A stretch of DNA of 41,752 bases from Candidatus Competibacteraceae bacterium (GCA_027492875.1 JAPUDV010000109.1:6171-47922), one strand, 5' to 3'. Counted from the stretch's first letter, positions 7,190 to 15,680 are shown. Program-made: numbers and translations. Notes: generated by a model not told the origin, from the letters alone.

Positions 7190-9034
7190 ATGCGCGCCAC
7201 CCTACGCAGCCGGATCGGCCGGACCCTGATCGCCGGCATCGCGTCGCTGAGCCTGCTGGTCATGCTCTGCGCGTCCGCCGTTCAGTTTTATCGCGACTAC
7301 CAGGCCAATCTTACCGGACTGCACGAGAGCCTCGAACAAGTCCGTCAAGTGGCCGACACCAGCCTGAGCCTGGCGGTCTGGACCGAAAACGACGCGCAAA
7401 TCCAGTTCCTGCTCGACGGTCTAATCAAAATACCCGGCCTGTACTATGCCGAGGTGGTGGAGCGTGGCCGGGTCCGGGCGCGGGCCGGTCAGCCCCCGGC
7501 CCGCTATCCGATCGAGTTCGAAACGCCGCTGCGGTTCGCGCCCGCCAGCGAAGCACCGGCCGAAATCGCGCGCCTGCGCATCGTGGCCGGCGAGGACGCC
7601 ATCCGCGCCCAACTGGCCCGCCGCCTCCAGCAGCGGCTCAGCGTTACGGCTGCGGAGATCGTCGCGCTGGCCCTGTTCGTCGTCCTGTTCCTGTCCCGCT
7701 ACCTGACCCGCCACCTGCGAGCCATTGCCCTGTATCTTGGCGCGCTGGAGTTCGAGCACGATCCGGGCGATCTGCGGCTGGACCGCGCCCCGCCGCCGCC
7801 CGGGCGCGAGGACGAACTCGACGTCGTCGTCGCCAACATCAACCAGACCCGGCGCAAGCTGGCCGGACTCTACGCCGGCGAGCGCTCCCGCTCCGAAACC
7901 GCCCGCCGGCATCTGGACTACGCGCTCGCCAACATGAGCGAGGGGCTGGCGCTGATCGACGCCGAAGGCGTGGTGCTGCTGGCCAGCCCGCGGCTGAACG
8001 CGCTGTACGGGGCCGACGCCGCCACGCCGTGGGCCGAGGGGCTGGCGCTGGCGACCATCGACGCCGACCTGGCGCAACAGGGCGTCATCGGCGAGGAAAC
8101 GGTGCTGGCGAGCGACCCCGACACCCGCCTGCTGGAGCGCCACCTGCGCGACGGTCGCTGGGTGCTGGTGCGGGAGCGCACCCTGTCCGGCGGGCGCAAG
8201 CTGCAACTGCACGCCGACATCACCTTGCTCAAGCGGCGCGAGCTGGATCTGCGGCGCAGCAACACCGATCTGGAGCAATTTGCCTACGTTGCGTCCCACG
8301 ACTTGCAGGAACCGCTGCGCATGGTCACCGGCTACCTGCAACTGCTGGAGCGCCGCTACCGGGACAAGCTGGACGATTCGGCCCGCGAGTTCATCGCCAT
8401 CGCCGTGGACGGCGCCAAGCGCATGCAGCAATTGATTCTCGATCTGCTGACCTTTTCCCGGATCAGCACGCGCGGGCGGCCCTACGCGCCGACCGACATG
8501 GAGCAGGCGCTGGCCGACGTCCTGACCAGCCTGGAAGCCACCGTCCAGGAACATGCCGCCGCCGTCAGCCACCAGCCTTTGCCCACGGTGCGGGCCGATC
8601 CGGCCCAAATGCGCATGCTGCTGCAAAACCTGGTGGCCAACGCCGTCCGCTTTCACCGGCCGGACGAACAGCCACAGGTCAGCATCGCCGCCGAGCGGCT
8701 GGACCGCGCGCACCGCGAGCGGCTGGACGGGCTGGTTTCCGGCTGGGTGTTCTCGGTGCGGGATAACGGCATCGGCATCGATCCACGCTTCTTCGAGCGT
8801 ATCTTCGTGATCTTCCAGCGCCTGCACAGCCGGGAGGAGTATCCCGGCACCGGCATCGGCCTGGCGGTGTGCAAGAAGATCGTCGAACGCCACGGCGGGC
8901 AGATTTGGGTGGAGTCGGCGTCGGCGTCGGCGTCGGATCGAGGCGCCTGCTTTTACTTCTTTCTACCCGACAATCCGCCTATGCTTGATGTTGTTCCCCC
9001 GTCCGGCGCCCGGAACGGCGCTTCCAAAGCCTGA
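7190..9034 (+). CDS. Membrane sensor histidine kinase
   Basis: A 614-residue kinase. A first membrane helix (about 11-31) is followed by a periplasmic domain of about 120 residues that resembles CHASE8-type sensors (ADTSLSLAVWTENDAQIQ), then a second helix (about 154-170), a HAMP-like linker and a degenerate PAS domain (about 240-345). The dimerisation domain carries H370 in ASHDLQEPLRM, the form found in phytochrome-class kinases. The ATPase domain has an N box (NLVANAVRFH), DNGIGI and GTGIGLAV. Starting 2 bases after the binding-protein gene implies co-translation. It probably phosphorylates the small regulator encoded next and may also feed the REC proteins around it. A short (GTCGGC)n repeat near the end encodes SASASAS. 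Confidence 0.95.
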   Translation: MRATLRSRIGRTLIAGIASLSLLVMLCASAVQFYRDYQANLTGLHESLEQVRQVADTSLSLAVWTENDAQIQFLLDGLIKIPGLYYAEVVERGRVRARAGQPPARYPIEFETPLRFAPASEAPAEIARLRIVAGEDAIRAQLARRLQQRLSVTAAEIVALALFVVLFLSRYLTRHLRAIALYLGALEFEHDPGDLRLDRAPPPPGREDELDVVVANINQTRRKLAGLYAGERSRSETARRHLDYALANMSEGLALIDAEGVVLLASPRLNALYGADAATPWAEGLALATIDADLAQQGVIGEETVLASDPDTRLLERHLRDGRWVLVRERTLSGGRKLQLHADITLLKRRELDLRRSNTDLEQFAYVASHDLQEPLRMVTGYLQLLERRYRDKLDDSAREFIAIAVDGAKRMQQLILDLLTFSRISTRGRPYAPTDMEQALADVLTSLEATVQEHAAAVSHQPLPTVRADPAQMRMLLQNLVANAVRFHRPDEQPQVSIAAERLDRAHRERLDGLVSGWVFSVRDNGIGIDPRFFERIFVIFQRLHSREEYPGTGIGLAVCKKIVERHGGQIWVESASASASDRGACFYFFLPDNPPMLDVVPPSGARNGASKA

Positions 9035-9040
9035 GCCGCC

Positions 9041-9502
9041 ATGAACGCTGATTTCAACAACGATCCCAGCCGCCCGATCATTATTCTCCTGGTCGAGGAC
9101 AGCCCCGCCGACGCCCGCCTGACCTGCGAGGCGCTGGCGGACGGCAAGGTGGCCAACCGCATTTATGTGGTGGACGATGGCATCAAGGCCATGGCCTTCT
9201 TGCGCCGGTTGCCGCCCTATCAGGACGCGCCGTTCCCCGACATCATGCTGCTCGATCTGAACATGCCGCGCATGGACGGGCGGGAGGTGCTGGCCGAGAT
9301 CAAGGCCGACCCGCAGTTGAAGATGCTGCCGGTGGTGGTGCTCACCACCTCCCAGGCCGATGAGGACGTGTTGCGCGTCTACGAACTGCAAGCCAACTGC
9401 TACGTCACTAAACCGGTGGATTTGGACCAACTGATCAAAGTGGTGTCCAACATCGAAGATTTCTGGTTCTCCATCGTGCGGCTGCCCAAACACGCAGATT
9501 AG
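9041..9502 (+). CDS. Single-domain response regulator (Rcp1-like)
   Basis: A 153-residue stand-alone receiver domain. The acidic pocket is E19/D20 (LLVEDSPAD), the acceptor is D72 in [11 protein letters not shown], and the conserved T and K lie in LTTSQAD and VTKPVD. The insertion pattern [21 protein letters not shown] is characteristic of the Rcp1/CheY-like regulators that pair with phytochrome-class kinases, and such a kinase ends 6 bases upstream. There is no output domain, so it must act by protein contact or phosphotransfer. ATG 9041 is the only sensible start. Confidence 0.95.
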   Translation: MNADFNNDPSRPIIILLVEDSPADARLTCEALADGKVANRIYVVDDGIKAMAFLRRLPPYQDAPFPDIMLLDLNMPRMDGREVLAEIKADPQLKMLPVVVLTTSQADEDVLRVYELQANCYVTKPVDLDQLIKVVSNIEDFWFSIVRLPKHAD

Positions 9503-9505
9503 ACC

Positions 9506-10384
9506 GTGAATGTTTCGCCTACACCCGCTGAACCGTTGCGTCTGCTGTTGGTGGAAGACGACCCCGGCCACGCCCGGCTCACCCGGGAGTGGCTGCGCGA
9601 CGCCGATCCGTTCGGCTTCGTCATCACCCACGCCGCCACCCTGGCCGAAGCCCGGTTGCGCCTGAAGGAAGGCGACTTCGATCTGGCCGCGCTGGATCTC
9701 GGGCTACCGGACAGCCAGGGCCTGGCCACCCTCAAGGAAATGCGCCAGGCCGCGCCGGATCTGCCGCTCGTGGTGCTGACCGGCCATGCCGACGAGTCTC
9801 AAGGCGTGGCGGCGGTGGAAGCCGGCGCTCAGGACTATCTGGTCAAGGGTCGCTTCGAACCCGAATACCTGCTGTCCCGCACCCTGAAGTACGCCGTGGA
9901 GCGCCATCACCTGCAACGGCGCATCAACGAGGAGCGCGAGCAGGTGCAGCGACAGCGGGAGCTGCTCGCGATGGAACAACTGGGCCGCAACGCCGCGCCG
10001 GTCACCGCGACGCTTTACAGCCAAACCGTGCTGGCGGACTGCGATCCGGTGCTGTTTCACGAGCTGGTGGATCGCTATTGCAAGCTGCTGGAACAGGCGG
10101 TGGAACAACAGGCGTTCAAGGTCGCGCATACCGTCAGCCGCGAACTGGCCGCGCTGGCCGAACGGCTGGGCTTCCTCAAGGCGGGGCCGCGGGATGTCAT
10201 CGACCTGCATTCGCGCGCGCTGGAAATGGCGCTGCGGAACAGCACCCGGTACGCCGCCAAATTCTATACCGACGAGGGGCGCTTGATGGCGCTGGAACTG
10301 ATGGGATATCTGGTGAATTATTACCGGCGCTTCTACCGGGATTCGCTGCAAACCGGGCACGCCGGACAGGACGGGAACGTCTGA
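9506..10384 (+). CDS. REC protein with KaiA/RsbU-like C-terminal domain
   Basis: A 292-residue protein starting at GTG 9506, 3 bases after the previous stop. Residues 11-125 form a receiver domain with acceptor D64 (AALDLGLPDS) and K114. A charged linker helix (about 130-160) leads to an all-helical domain at about 180-282. That domain has the helix pattern LVDRYCKLLEQAVEQ, VSRELAALAERL, RDVIDLHSRALEMAL and GRLMALELMGYLVNYYR. From memory, the ordering of an I-x-L/I-H helix followed by a final helix ending near YR is shared by the C-terminal domain of KaiA and the N-terminal domain of RsbU, which belong to one structural superfamily. With kaiB and kaiC immediately downstream, a KaiA-like regulator of KaiC under phosphorylation control is a reasonable hypothesis. 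No database search was possible. Confidence 0.93.
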   Translation: MNVSPTPAEPLRLLLVEDDPGHARLTREWLRDADPFGFVITHAATLAEARLRLKEGDFDLAALDLGLPDSQGLATLKEMRQAAPDLPLVVLTGHADESQGVAAVEAGAQDYLVKGRFEPEYLLSRTLKYAVERHHLQRRINEEREQVQRQRELLAMEQLGRNAAPVTATLYSQTVLADCDPVLFHELVDRYCKLLEQAVEQQAFKVAHTVSRELAALAERLGFLKAGPRDVIDLHSRALEMALRNSTRYAAKFYTDEGRLMALELMGYLVNYYRRFYRDSLQTGHAGQDGNV

Positions 10385-10409
10385 TGGCCTGCCCGACGCC
10401 GGACGGACC

Positions 10410-10437
10410 CTGCCGACGGGTCAAAGCGGGATATACT
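10410..10437 (+). promoter_or_regulatory. Possible sigma-70 promoter upstream of kaiB
   Basis: TATACT at 10432-10437 is a good -10 hexamer in the 96-base gap between the REC/KaiA-like gene and kaiB. The corresponding -35 (around CTGCCG) is weak. It could let kaiBC be transcribed separately from the upstream signalling genes. Confidence 0.3.
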
Positions 10438-10480
10438 GTTCGCGGTAACCGGGGCATCGATTCGGAACGAGGTCTTTTTC

Positions 10481-10759
10481 ATGAGTAAATTCGTGCTCAA
10501 GCTCTATATCACGGGACACACCCCACAAAGCGAGCGCGCCATCAGCAACCTGCGCCGGATCTGCGAGGCCGAGCTGAATGCCCAGTTCGAAATGCAGGTC
10601 ATCGACGTGCTGGAACACCCCCAACTGGCGGAAAACGACCGCATCATCGCCACCCCGACGCTAATCAAAAGCCTGCCGCCGCCGCTGCGGCGCATCATCG
10701 GCGACCTGTCCGATAGCGAGCGCGTCCTGCTGGGTTTGGATCTCACGCCGCTTTCCTAA
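10481..10759 (+). CDS. kaiB: Circadian clock protein KaiB
   Basis: A 92-residue thioredoxin-like KaiB. It begins [20 protein letters not shown] and has the family signature [21 protein letters not shown], where KaiB proteins switch fold when binding KaiC. Length and start match the cyanobacterial family without the long acidic tail. ATG 10481 is preceded by GAGGT at 7 bases. It lies 21 bases upstream of kaiC on the same strand. In the known clock, KaiB binds phosphorylated KaiC and sequesters KaiA; many proteobacteria carry kaiBC without a recognised kaiA. Confidence 0.97.
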   Translation: MSKFVLKLYITGHTPQSERAISNLRRICEAELNAQFEMQVIDVLEHPQLAENDRIIATPTLIKSLPPPLRRIIGDLSDSERVLLGLDLTPLS

Positions 10760-10780
10760 CTTTGTCCAAGGCGCCCGACC

Positions 10781-12307
10781 ATGCCCTCAAACAACCCTAG
10801 TATGATCAGCAAGCTGGCCACCGGCATCCCTGGCTTCGATTCGATCGCCAAAGGCGGGCTGCCCGAGGGGCGCACCACCCTGCTCGCCGGTTCGGCCGGT
10901 AGCGCCAAGACCGTGTTCGCCGTCCAGTTTCTGGCCGAGGGCGTCCGCCAGTTCGGCCAGCACGGCGTGTTCGTCACCTTCGAGGAAGCGCCGGCCGATA
11001 TTCGCCGCAACATGGCCTCGCTGGGTTGGGACATCGCCGCTTGGGAAGCCGAGGGACGCTGGGCCTTCGTCGATGCCTCGCCGCTGCCCGGCGAGACCGA
11101 AGTCATCGCCGGCGCTTACGATCTCGGCGCGCTGCTGGCCCGGATCGAAGCTGCGGTCAACCGGGTCGGCGCGCGGCGGCTGGCGATGGATTCGCTGGGT
11201 TCCCTGTTCAGTTACTTCGAAAATCACGCGCTGATCCGCAGCGAGCTGTTCCGCATCTCGACGGCGCTGAAACTGATGAACATCACCGCGATCATGACCG
11301 CCGAGCGGACTCAGGAGTACGGCGATATCAGCCGCTACGGCGTGGAGGAGTTCGTGGTCGATAACGTCATGATCCTGCGCAACGTGCTGGACGGAGAAAA
11401 GCGGCGGCGGACCCTGGAACTGCTCAAGTTTCGCGGCACCAACCACCAGAAGGGCGAATATCCGCTGACGGTGCTCCCCGGTCAGGGCATCGTGGTGATC
11501 CCGCTGTCGGCCATCGAACTCAAGCAACGCTCGTCGAACACCCGCATCGCTTCCGGCAGCCACGAATTGGACACCATGTGCGGCGGCGGCTTCTTCCGCG
11601 ACTCGATCATTCTGGTGTCCGGAGCCACCGGTTGCGGCAAAACGCTCATCTCCACCGAATTTGCCGCCAGCGGTGCGTCCGGGGACGAGCGATGCCTGTT
11701 TCTGGCTTTCGAGGAGAGCCGGGATCAGTTGACGCGCAACGCCACCGGCTGGGGTAAAGACTTCGAGGATCTGGAATCCCGGGGCCTGCTCAAGGTCATC
11801 GCAGCTTATCCGGAAACCATGGGGCTGGAAGACCACCTGATCGCCATCAAGATGGCCATCGACGAATTCCAGCCCAACCGCGTGGCGGTGGATAGCCTGT
11901 CGGCCCTGGAGCGGGTTTCCACCGTCAAGGGTTATCGCGAATTCGTGATCGGCCTGACCTCGTTCATCAAGCACCGCGAAATCGCCGGCCTGTTCACCGC
12001 CACCACCCCGCGACTGATCGGCGGCGAATCGATCACCGAAGCCCATATTTCCACCATCACCGACTCCATCATCCTGCTGCGCTACGTGGAAATGTTCGGG
12101 GAGATCACCCGCGGCATCACCGTGCTGAAGATGCGCGGCTCGGCCCACGACAAGGAAATCCGCGAGTTTTCCATCGACGCCAGCGGCATGCACATCGGCC
12201 AGGCCTTCCGCAACGTCACCGGCATCCTGTCGGGCCATCCTCGCCATGTGGAGCCGCACGAAATCAAGCGGCTGGATACACTGTTCACCGACCACGACGA
12301 GGGGTGA
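10781..12307 (+). CDS. kaiC: Circadian clock protein KaiC
   Basis: A 508-residue double-ATPase KaiC. CI domain: Walker A GSAGSAKT at 37-44 (Ala42 in place of the usual Gly before Lys) and catalytic E68-E69 in VTFEEAPAD. CII domain: Walker A GATGCGKT at 281-288 and E311-E312 in LAFEESRDQL. The autophosphorylation dyad is conserved as S424-T425 in TEAHISTITD, with T419 at the position of the third site. The A-loop region is recognisable (AFRNVTGILSGHP), but the tail after it is only about 25 residues. All residues needed for ATP hydrolysis, autokinase and phosphatase cycles appear present. The stop overlaps the GTG start of pbpC by 4 bases. Confidence 0.98.
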   Translation: MPSNNPSMISKLATGIPGFDSIAKGGLPEGRTTLLAGSAGSAKTVFAVQFLAEGVRQFGQHGVFVTFEEAPADIRRNMASLGWDIAAWEAEGRWAFVDASPLPGETEVIAGAYDLGALLARIEAAVNRVGARRLAMDSLGSLFSYFENHALIRSELFRISTALKLMNITAIMTAERTQEYGDISRYGVEEFVVDNVMILRNVLDGEKRRRTLELLKFRGTNHQKGEYPLTVLPGQGIVVIPLSAIELKQRSSNTRIASGSHELDTMCGGGFFRDSIILVSGATGCGKTLISTEFAASGASGDERCLFLAFEESRDQLTRNATGWGKDFEDLESRGLLKVIAAYPETMGLEDHLIAIKMAIDEFQPNRVAVDSLSALERVSTVKGYREFVIGLTSFIKHREIAGLFTATTPRLIGGESITEAHISTITDSIILLRYVEMFGEITRGITVLKMRGSAHDKEIREFSIDASGMHIGQAFRNVTGILSGHPRHVEPHEIKRLDTLFTDHDEG

Positions 12308-14430
12308 GAAACAGCCGGTTCCTCACCGGCCGGCGTGCCGGCTTCGGGCTGGCGCTGCTGGTCGCCATCGTCGGCGCGTCCCTGGCGCTGGACCGCTGGC
12401 TGCCGCCGCCGGTCGAGCGCGCCCGCCACACGTCAACCCTGGCGCTGGATTCCGACCAGCGCATCCTGCGCGCCTTCACCGCGCCGCCGGGCGCGTGGCG
12501 GTTGCCGGCGCGGCCGGAAGACGTGGACCCGCTGTACCTCACCCTGCTCGCCGCCTACGAAGACCAGCGCTTTGCCACCCATTCCGGCGTCGATCCGCTG
12601 GCGGTGACGCGGGCGCTGGGGCAATGGCTGCGACATGGCCGGGTGGTGTCGGGCGCCTCGACCCTGACCATGCAGACCGCCCGCCTGCTGGAACCGCACC
12701 GGCGCGACCTGCTCGGCAAGCTGGGCGAAATGCTGCGCGCCCTGCAACTGGAACGCCGCTATTCCAAGGACGACATCCTGAGCTTCTACCTGACCCTGGC
12801 GCCCTACGGCGGCAATCTGGAAGGGATACGCGCCGCCGCGCTGGCCTGGTTCGGCAAGGAACCGATTCGGCTGACGGCGGCGGAAGCAGCGCTGCTGGTG
12901 GTGCTGCCGCAAGCTCCCTCCCGGCTGCGGCCGGACCGCTATCCCGCGCGGGCGCGGACGGCGCGCGACAAGGTACTGACGCGCATGGGCCAACTCGGCG
13001 TGCTGACCCCGCAACAGGTGGAAGAAGCCCGCGAGGAACCCGTTCCCCGGCAACGGCGCTCCCTGCCTTTTCTAGCCCCGCATCTGGCCGAGCGGCTGCG
13101 CGCGGCCCGGCCGGATACGCTGCGGCTACGCACCTTCATCGACCGGAATTTGCAGCAGACCCTGGAAACGCTGGCCCGCCAGCAGCAAACCGTGCTGGAA
13201 TCGTCCAGCAGCATCGCGCTGCTGGTGGTGGCGAATCGCGACCGGCGGGTGCTGGCTTACGTCGGCGCCAGCGATTTCTTCGATCCGCGCCGCGCCGGCC
13301 AAGTGGACATGGCGCGGGCGGTACGCTCGCCGGGCTCGACGCTGAAACCGCTGGTCTACGGGCTGGGCTTCGACGATCTGCTGATCCACCCCGACACCCT
13401 GATCGAGGATGTACCGACCCGCTTCGGCGACTACAGCCCCGGCAATTTTCTCAACACCTACGCCGGACAACTGTCGGTGCGCGAGGCGTTGCAACAATCG
13501 CGAAACATCCCGGCGGTGGCGGTGCTGGAACAGGTCGGGCCGGCGCGGGTGGCGGCGCGGCTGCGCGAGGTCGGCCTGCCGCTGCACTGGAACACGGTCA
13601 ACCCCCGTCCCGGCTTGCCGCTGGTGCTGGGCGGGGTCGGCATGACCCTGGAGGAATTGGCGACGCTGTACGCCGGCATCGCCAGCGGCGGCCGGATCGC
13701 GCCCTTGCGCTTTTCCCCCGCCGACCCCATCGAGCCGGGCCACGATCTATTGACGGCAACCGCCTGCTGGTATCTGAACGACATCCTGCGCGGCTCGCCG
13801 GTGCCGCAAAACGTGGCCCCGCCGGCCAGCGCCGCCCGGCCGCGCTTCATCGCCCACAAGACCGGCACTTCCTACGGTTTCCGCGACGCCTGGGCGCTGG
13901 GCTTCGACGCCGATTATACCGTCGGGGTCTGGGTCGGCCGGCCGGACGGCTCGCCCAGCCCCGGCCACTACGGCCGCAACACCGCCGCGCCGCTGCTGTT
14001 TCGGATATTCGACCTGCTGCCGGAACCCACGACCCCGCCCGCGCCGCCACCCGCCAACGTGCTGCGCGTGGTCGGCCGCGAACAGTTGCCGGAGCGCTTG
14101 CGCTATTTCCGCACCCGGCCGGCGCGGGAAACCGCCGGCGCGCCACTGCTGGGCATCAGCTTCCCGGTGACGGGGACCACGGTGGAATTGCCGGCACGGG
14201 ACGACCGGTTGGCCGAGTTGCCGCTGGCCGCGACCGGCGGGGTCCGGCCGCTGCGCTGGCTGGTGAACGGCCGGCCGCTGGCGGCGGACCCGTGGCGACG
14301 GGATGCGTTCTGGCCGCCGGACGGCGAGGGGTTGGCGCGGATCACCGTGCTGGATCAGGCCGGGCAAACCGCCAGCACCGAAGTATGGGTCAGTCGGATC
14401 GCACGGGAGTCAAGCGCTCCCCATCCTTGA
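12304..14430 (+). CDS. pbpC: Penicillin-binding protein 1C
   Basis: A 708-residue bifunctional-type peptidoglycan synthase. It has an N-terminal membrane anchor (about 12-30). The glycosyltransferase 51 domain carries E86 in AYEDQRFATHSG and GASTLTMQTARL. The transpeptidase domain has S345-T-L-K348, S399-R-N and K519-T-G, so its catalytic set is complete. A C-terminal BiPBP-type domain of about 110 residues is typical of PBP1C. It starts at GTG 12304 inside the kaiC stop (GTGA overlap), implying coupling to kaiC. The usual partner, the alpha-2-macroglobulin gene yfhM, is not adjacent. A functional link to the Kai genes is not established and may just reflect operon packing. Confidence 0.96.
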   Translation: MRNSRFLTGRRAGFGLALLVAIVGASLALDRWLPPPVERARHTSTLALDSDQRILRAFTAPPGAWRLPARPEDVDPLYLTLLAAYEDQRFATHSGVDPLAVTRALGQWLRHGRVVSGASTLTMQTARLLEPHRRDLLGKLGEMLRALQLERRYSKDDILSFYLTLAPYGGNLEGIRAAALAWFGKEPIRLTAAEAALLVVLPQAPSRLRPDRYPARARTARDKVLTRMGQLGVLTPQQVEEAREEPVPRQRRSLPFLAPHLAERLRAARPDTLRLRTFIDRNLQQTLETLARQQQTVLESSSSIALLVVANRDRRVLAYVGASDFFDPRRAGQVDMARAVRSPGSTLKPLVYGLGFDDLLIHPDTLIEDVPTRFGDYSPGNFLNTYAGQLSVREALQQSRNIPAVAVLEQVGPARVAARLREVGLPLHWNTVNPRPGLPLVLGGVGMTLEELATLYAGIASGGRIAPLRFSPADPIEPGHDLLTATACWYLNDILRGSPVPQNVAPPASAARPRFIAHKTGTSYGFRDAWALGFDADYTVGVWVGRPDGSPSPGHYGRNTAAPLLFRIFDLLPEPTTPPAPPPANVLRVVGREQLPERLRYFRTRPARETAGAPLLGISFPVTGTTVELPARDDRLAELPLAATGGVRPLRWLVNGRPLAADPWRRDAFWPPDGEGLARITVLDQAGQTASTEVWVSRIARESSAPHP

Positions 14431-14497
14431 GAGAGAGGGTTGGAGCAAGCGTCTGAACCGGGTTCTTTGCCGAATCAAGGGCGACCAGATTCTCCGC

Positions 14498-14995
14498 CTA
14501 CGGCGCCGTTTTGGGCGGTTTGTCGCCCCAGGGCATCATCGCCACCGCCGAAACCGAGTTCTTCGGCGAACCCTCCACCAGCTTGTCGCTGTAGACCAGA
14601 TACACCAGGGTGTTGCGCGTTTTATCGAGGAAGCGCACCACCCGCATTTTCTTGAACAACAGCGAACGGCGTTCGGTGAACACGTCCTCGCCGTCCTTGA
14701 ATTTCTCCTTGACGTTGATCGGCCCGGTCTGCCGGCAGGCCAGCGAGGCGTCCGAGGTATCCTCGGCCAGTCCCAGCCCGCCCTTGATCCCCCCCGTCTG
14801 CGAGCGACTGACGTAACAGGTCACGCCATCGATCTTGGGATCGTCGAAGGCTTCGATCACGATCTTGTGGTTCGGCCCCAGCCACTGGAACGCGGTGTCC
14901 ACGCTACCGATTTCATCGGCGTGGGCCACCGGCGCCATGGCCAGCACACCACCGAGTAGCCCGCCGAGCCCATGAGTTCTCATCTTGCGCTTCAT
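14498..14995 (-). CDS. creA: CreA family periplasmic protein
   Basis: A 165-residue exported protein, convergent with pbpC. The signal peptide covers about 26 residues ending in VAHA-DE. The mature start [19 protein letters not shown] and the later [20 protein letters not shown] segment are diagnostic of CreA. Two cysteines (GVTCYV and LACRQT) could form a disulfide. The function of CreA is unknown in E. coli too. The nearby ATG codons for residues 1 and 5 are alternative starts. There is no operon partner; about 270 bases separate its start from the next leftward gene. Confidence 0.93.
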   Translation of the reverse strand: MKRKMRTHGLGGLLGGVLAMAPVAHADEIGSVDTAFQWLGPNHKIVIEAFDDPKIDGVTCYVSRSQTGGIKGGLGLAEDTSDASLACRQTGPINVKEKFKDGEDVFTERRSLLFKKMRVVRFLDKTRNTLVYLVYSDKLVEGSPKNSVSAVAMMPWGDKPPKTAP

Positions 14996-15269
14996 CCGAG
15001 GTTTCTCCGTCGCTTAACCGTACACGGGAGGATAGCGCAACTCGATGCCGGACTCAGCCCCGGCGGACTGGAAGGGTTGCGGGCGTACCCAATCCCCAAG
15101 AGCCTATCATGCAACCCGTCGGAACGAATATCCCGAACATGTTGCTGGAGAACGCTCATTTCCTGGAGGGTCCGAACGTCCGCGAGGGCAAGACCCGACG
15201 CGGTCGACGATCTCGGCTACGAGCAGGTCGAAACCGCCGCCGCGCGCGCCGACTCGAAGCAGACGGAAT

Positions 15270-15680
15270 TCACTGATATTCCCGCCAGTACTCCGGCTGC
15301 GGGTCGCGGCAACCGTGGGTGATGTGCTGGTAGCGGTTGATGAAAACGTCCTGCCGGGTAGCCTGACCTTCCTGGGTGATGGCCAAATTTTCCCGCTGGG
15401 TTTCCTCGGCGTAATAGAACAACGCCCGCTTCAGTTTGCACAACAGACTGTTATCGAGGTGGTAACCGAGTTCCCCCAAGGCATGTTCGATGCCTTGCAA
15501 GGTGACCCGCCGCAGGTCGTAGACCACGATCAGGGCGTGCGGCGACAGGCACTGAACGCCATGGACGCCCGCCACCCCCCGCAGCCAGCCCGCCGCCGAG
15601 CCCGCCTGATCGGGGTCTTCATGGAGACGGCAGAATTGGATGGCGCGGTGTTTGTACAGCTCTTCGGTGTCGGTGTGCAT
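15270..15680 (-). CDS. HMA-like ferredoxin-fold protein lacking CxxC
   Basis: A 136-residue soluble protein. The middle (VAGVHGVQCLSPHALIVVYD, then LQGIEHALGELGYHLDN) has the beta-alpha-beta pattern and G-V-x-x-V/H-L rhythm of heavy-metal-associated domains, but the metal-binding CxxC loop is absent. The C-terminal third (KRALFYYAEETQRENL onward) is helical and rich in charged and aromatic residues. ATG 15680 is favoured over ATG 15695 because GGAGGG lies 7 bases upstream of it. The family is recognisable only at fold level; a specific function cannot be given. Confidence 0.8.
   Translation of the reverse strand: MHTDTEELYKHRAIQFCRLHEDPDQAGSAAGWLRGVAGVHGVQCLSPHALIVVYDLRRVTLQGIEHALGELGYHLDNSLLCKLKRALFYYAEETQRENLAITQEGQATRQDVFINRYQHITHGCRDPQPEYWREYQ

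Noticed and set aside
12246..14456. 736-residue plus-strand frame overlapping pbpC
   Set aside because: Arg/Pro/Gly-rich alternate-frame product with no domains; the pbpC frame has all catalytic motifs.
15109..15276. 55-codon plus-strand frame in the creA upstream gap
   Set aside because: The C-terminal half is poly-basic low complexity, there is no ribosome binding site and it overlaps the end of the opposite-strand gene. Not supported as a gene; the remaining gap (14996-15269) holds nothing I can identify.
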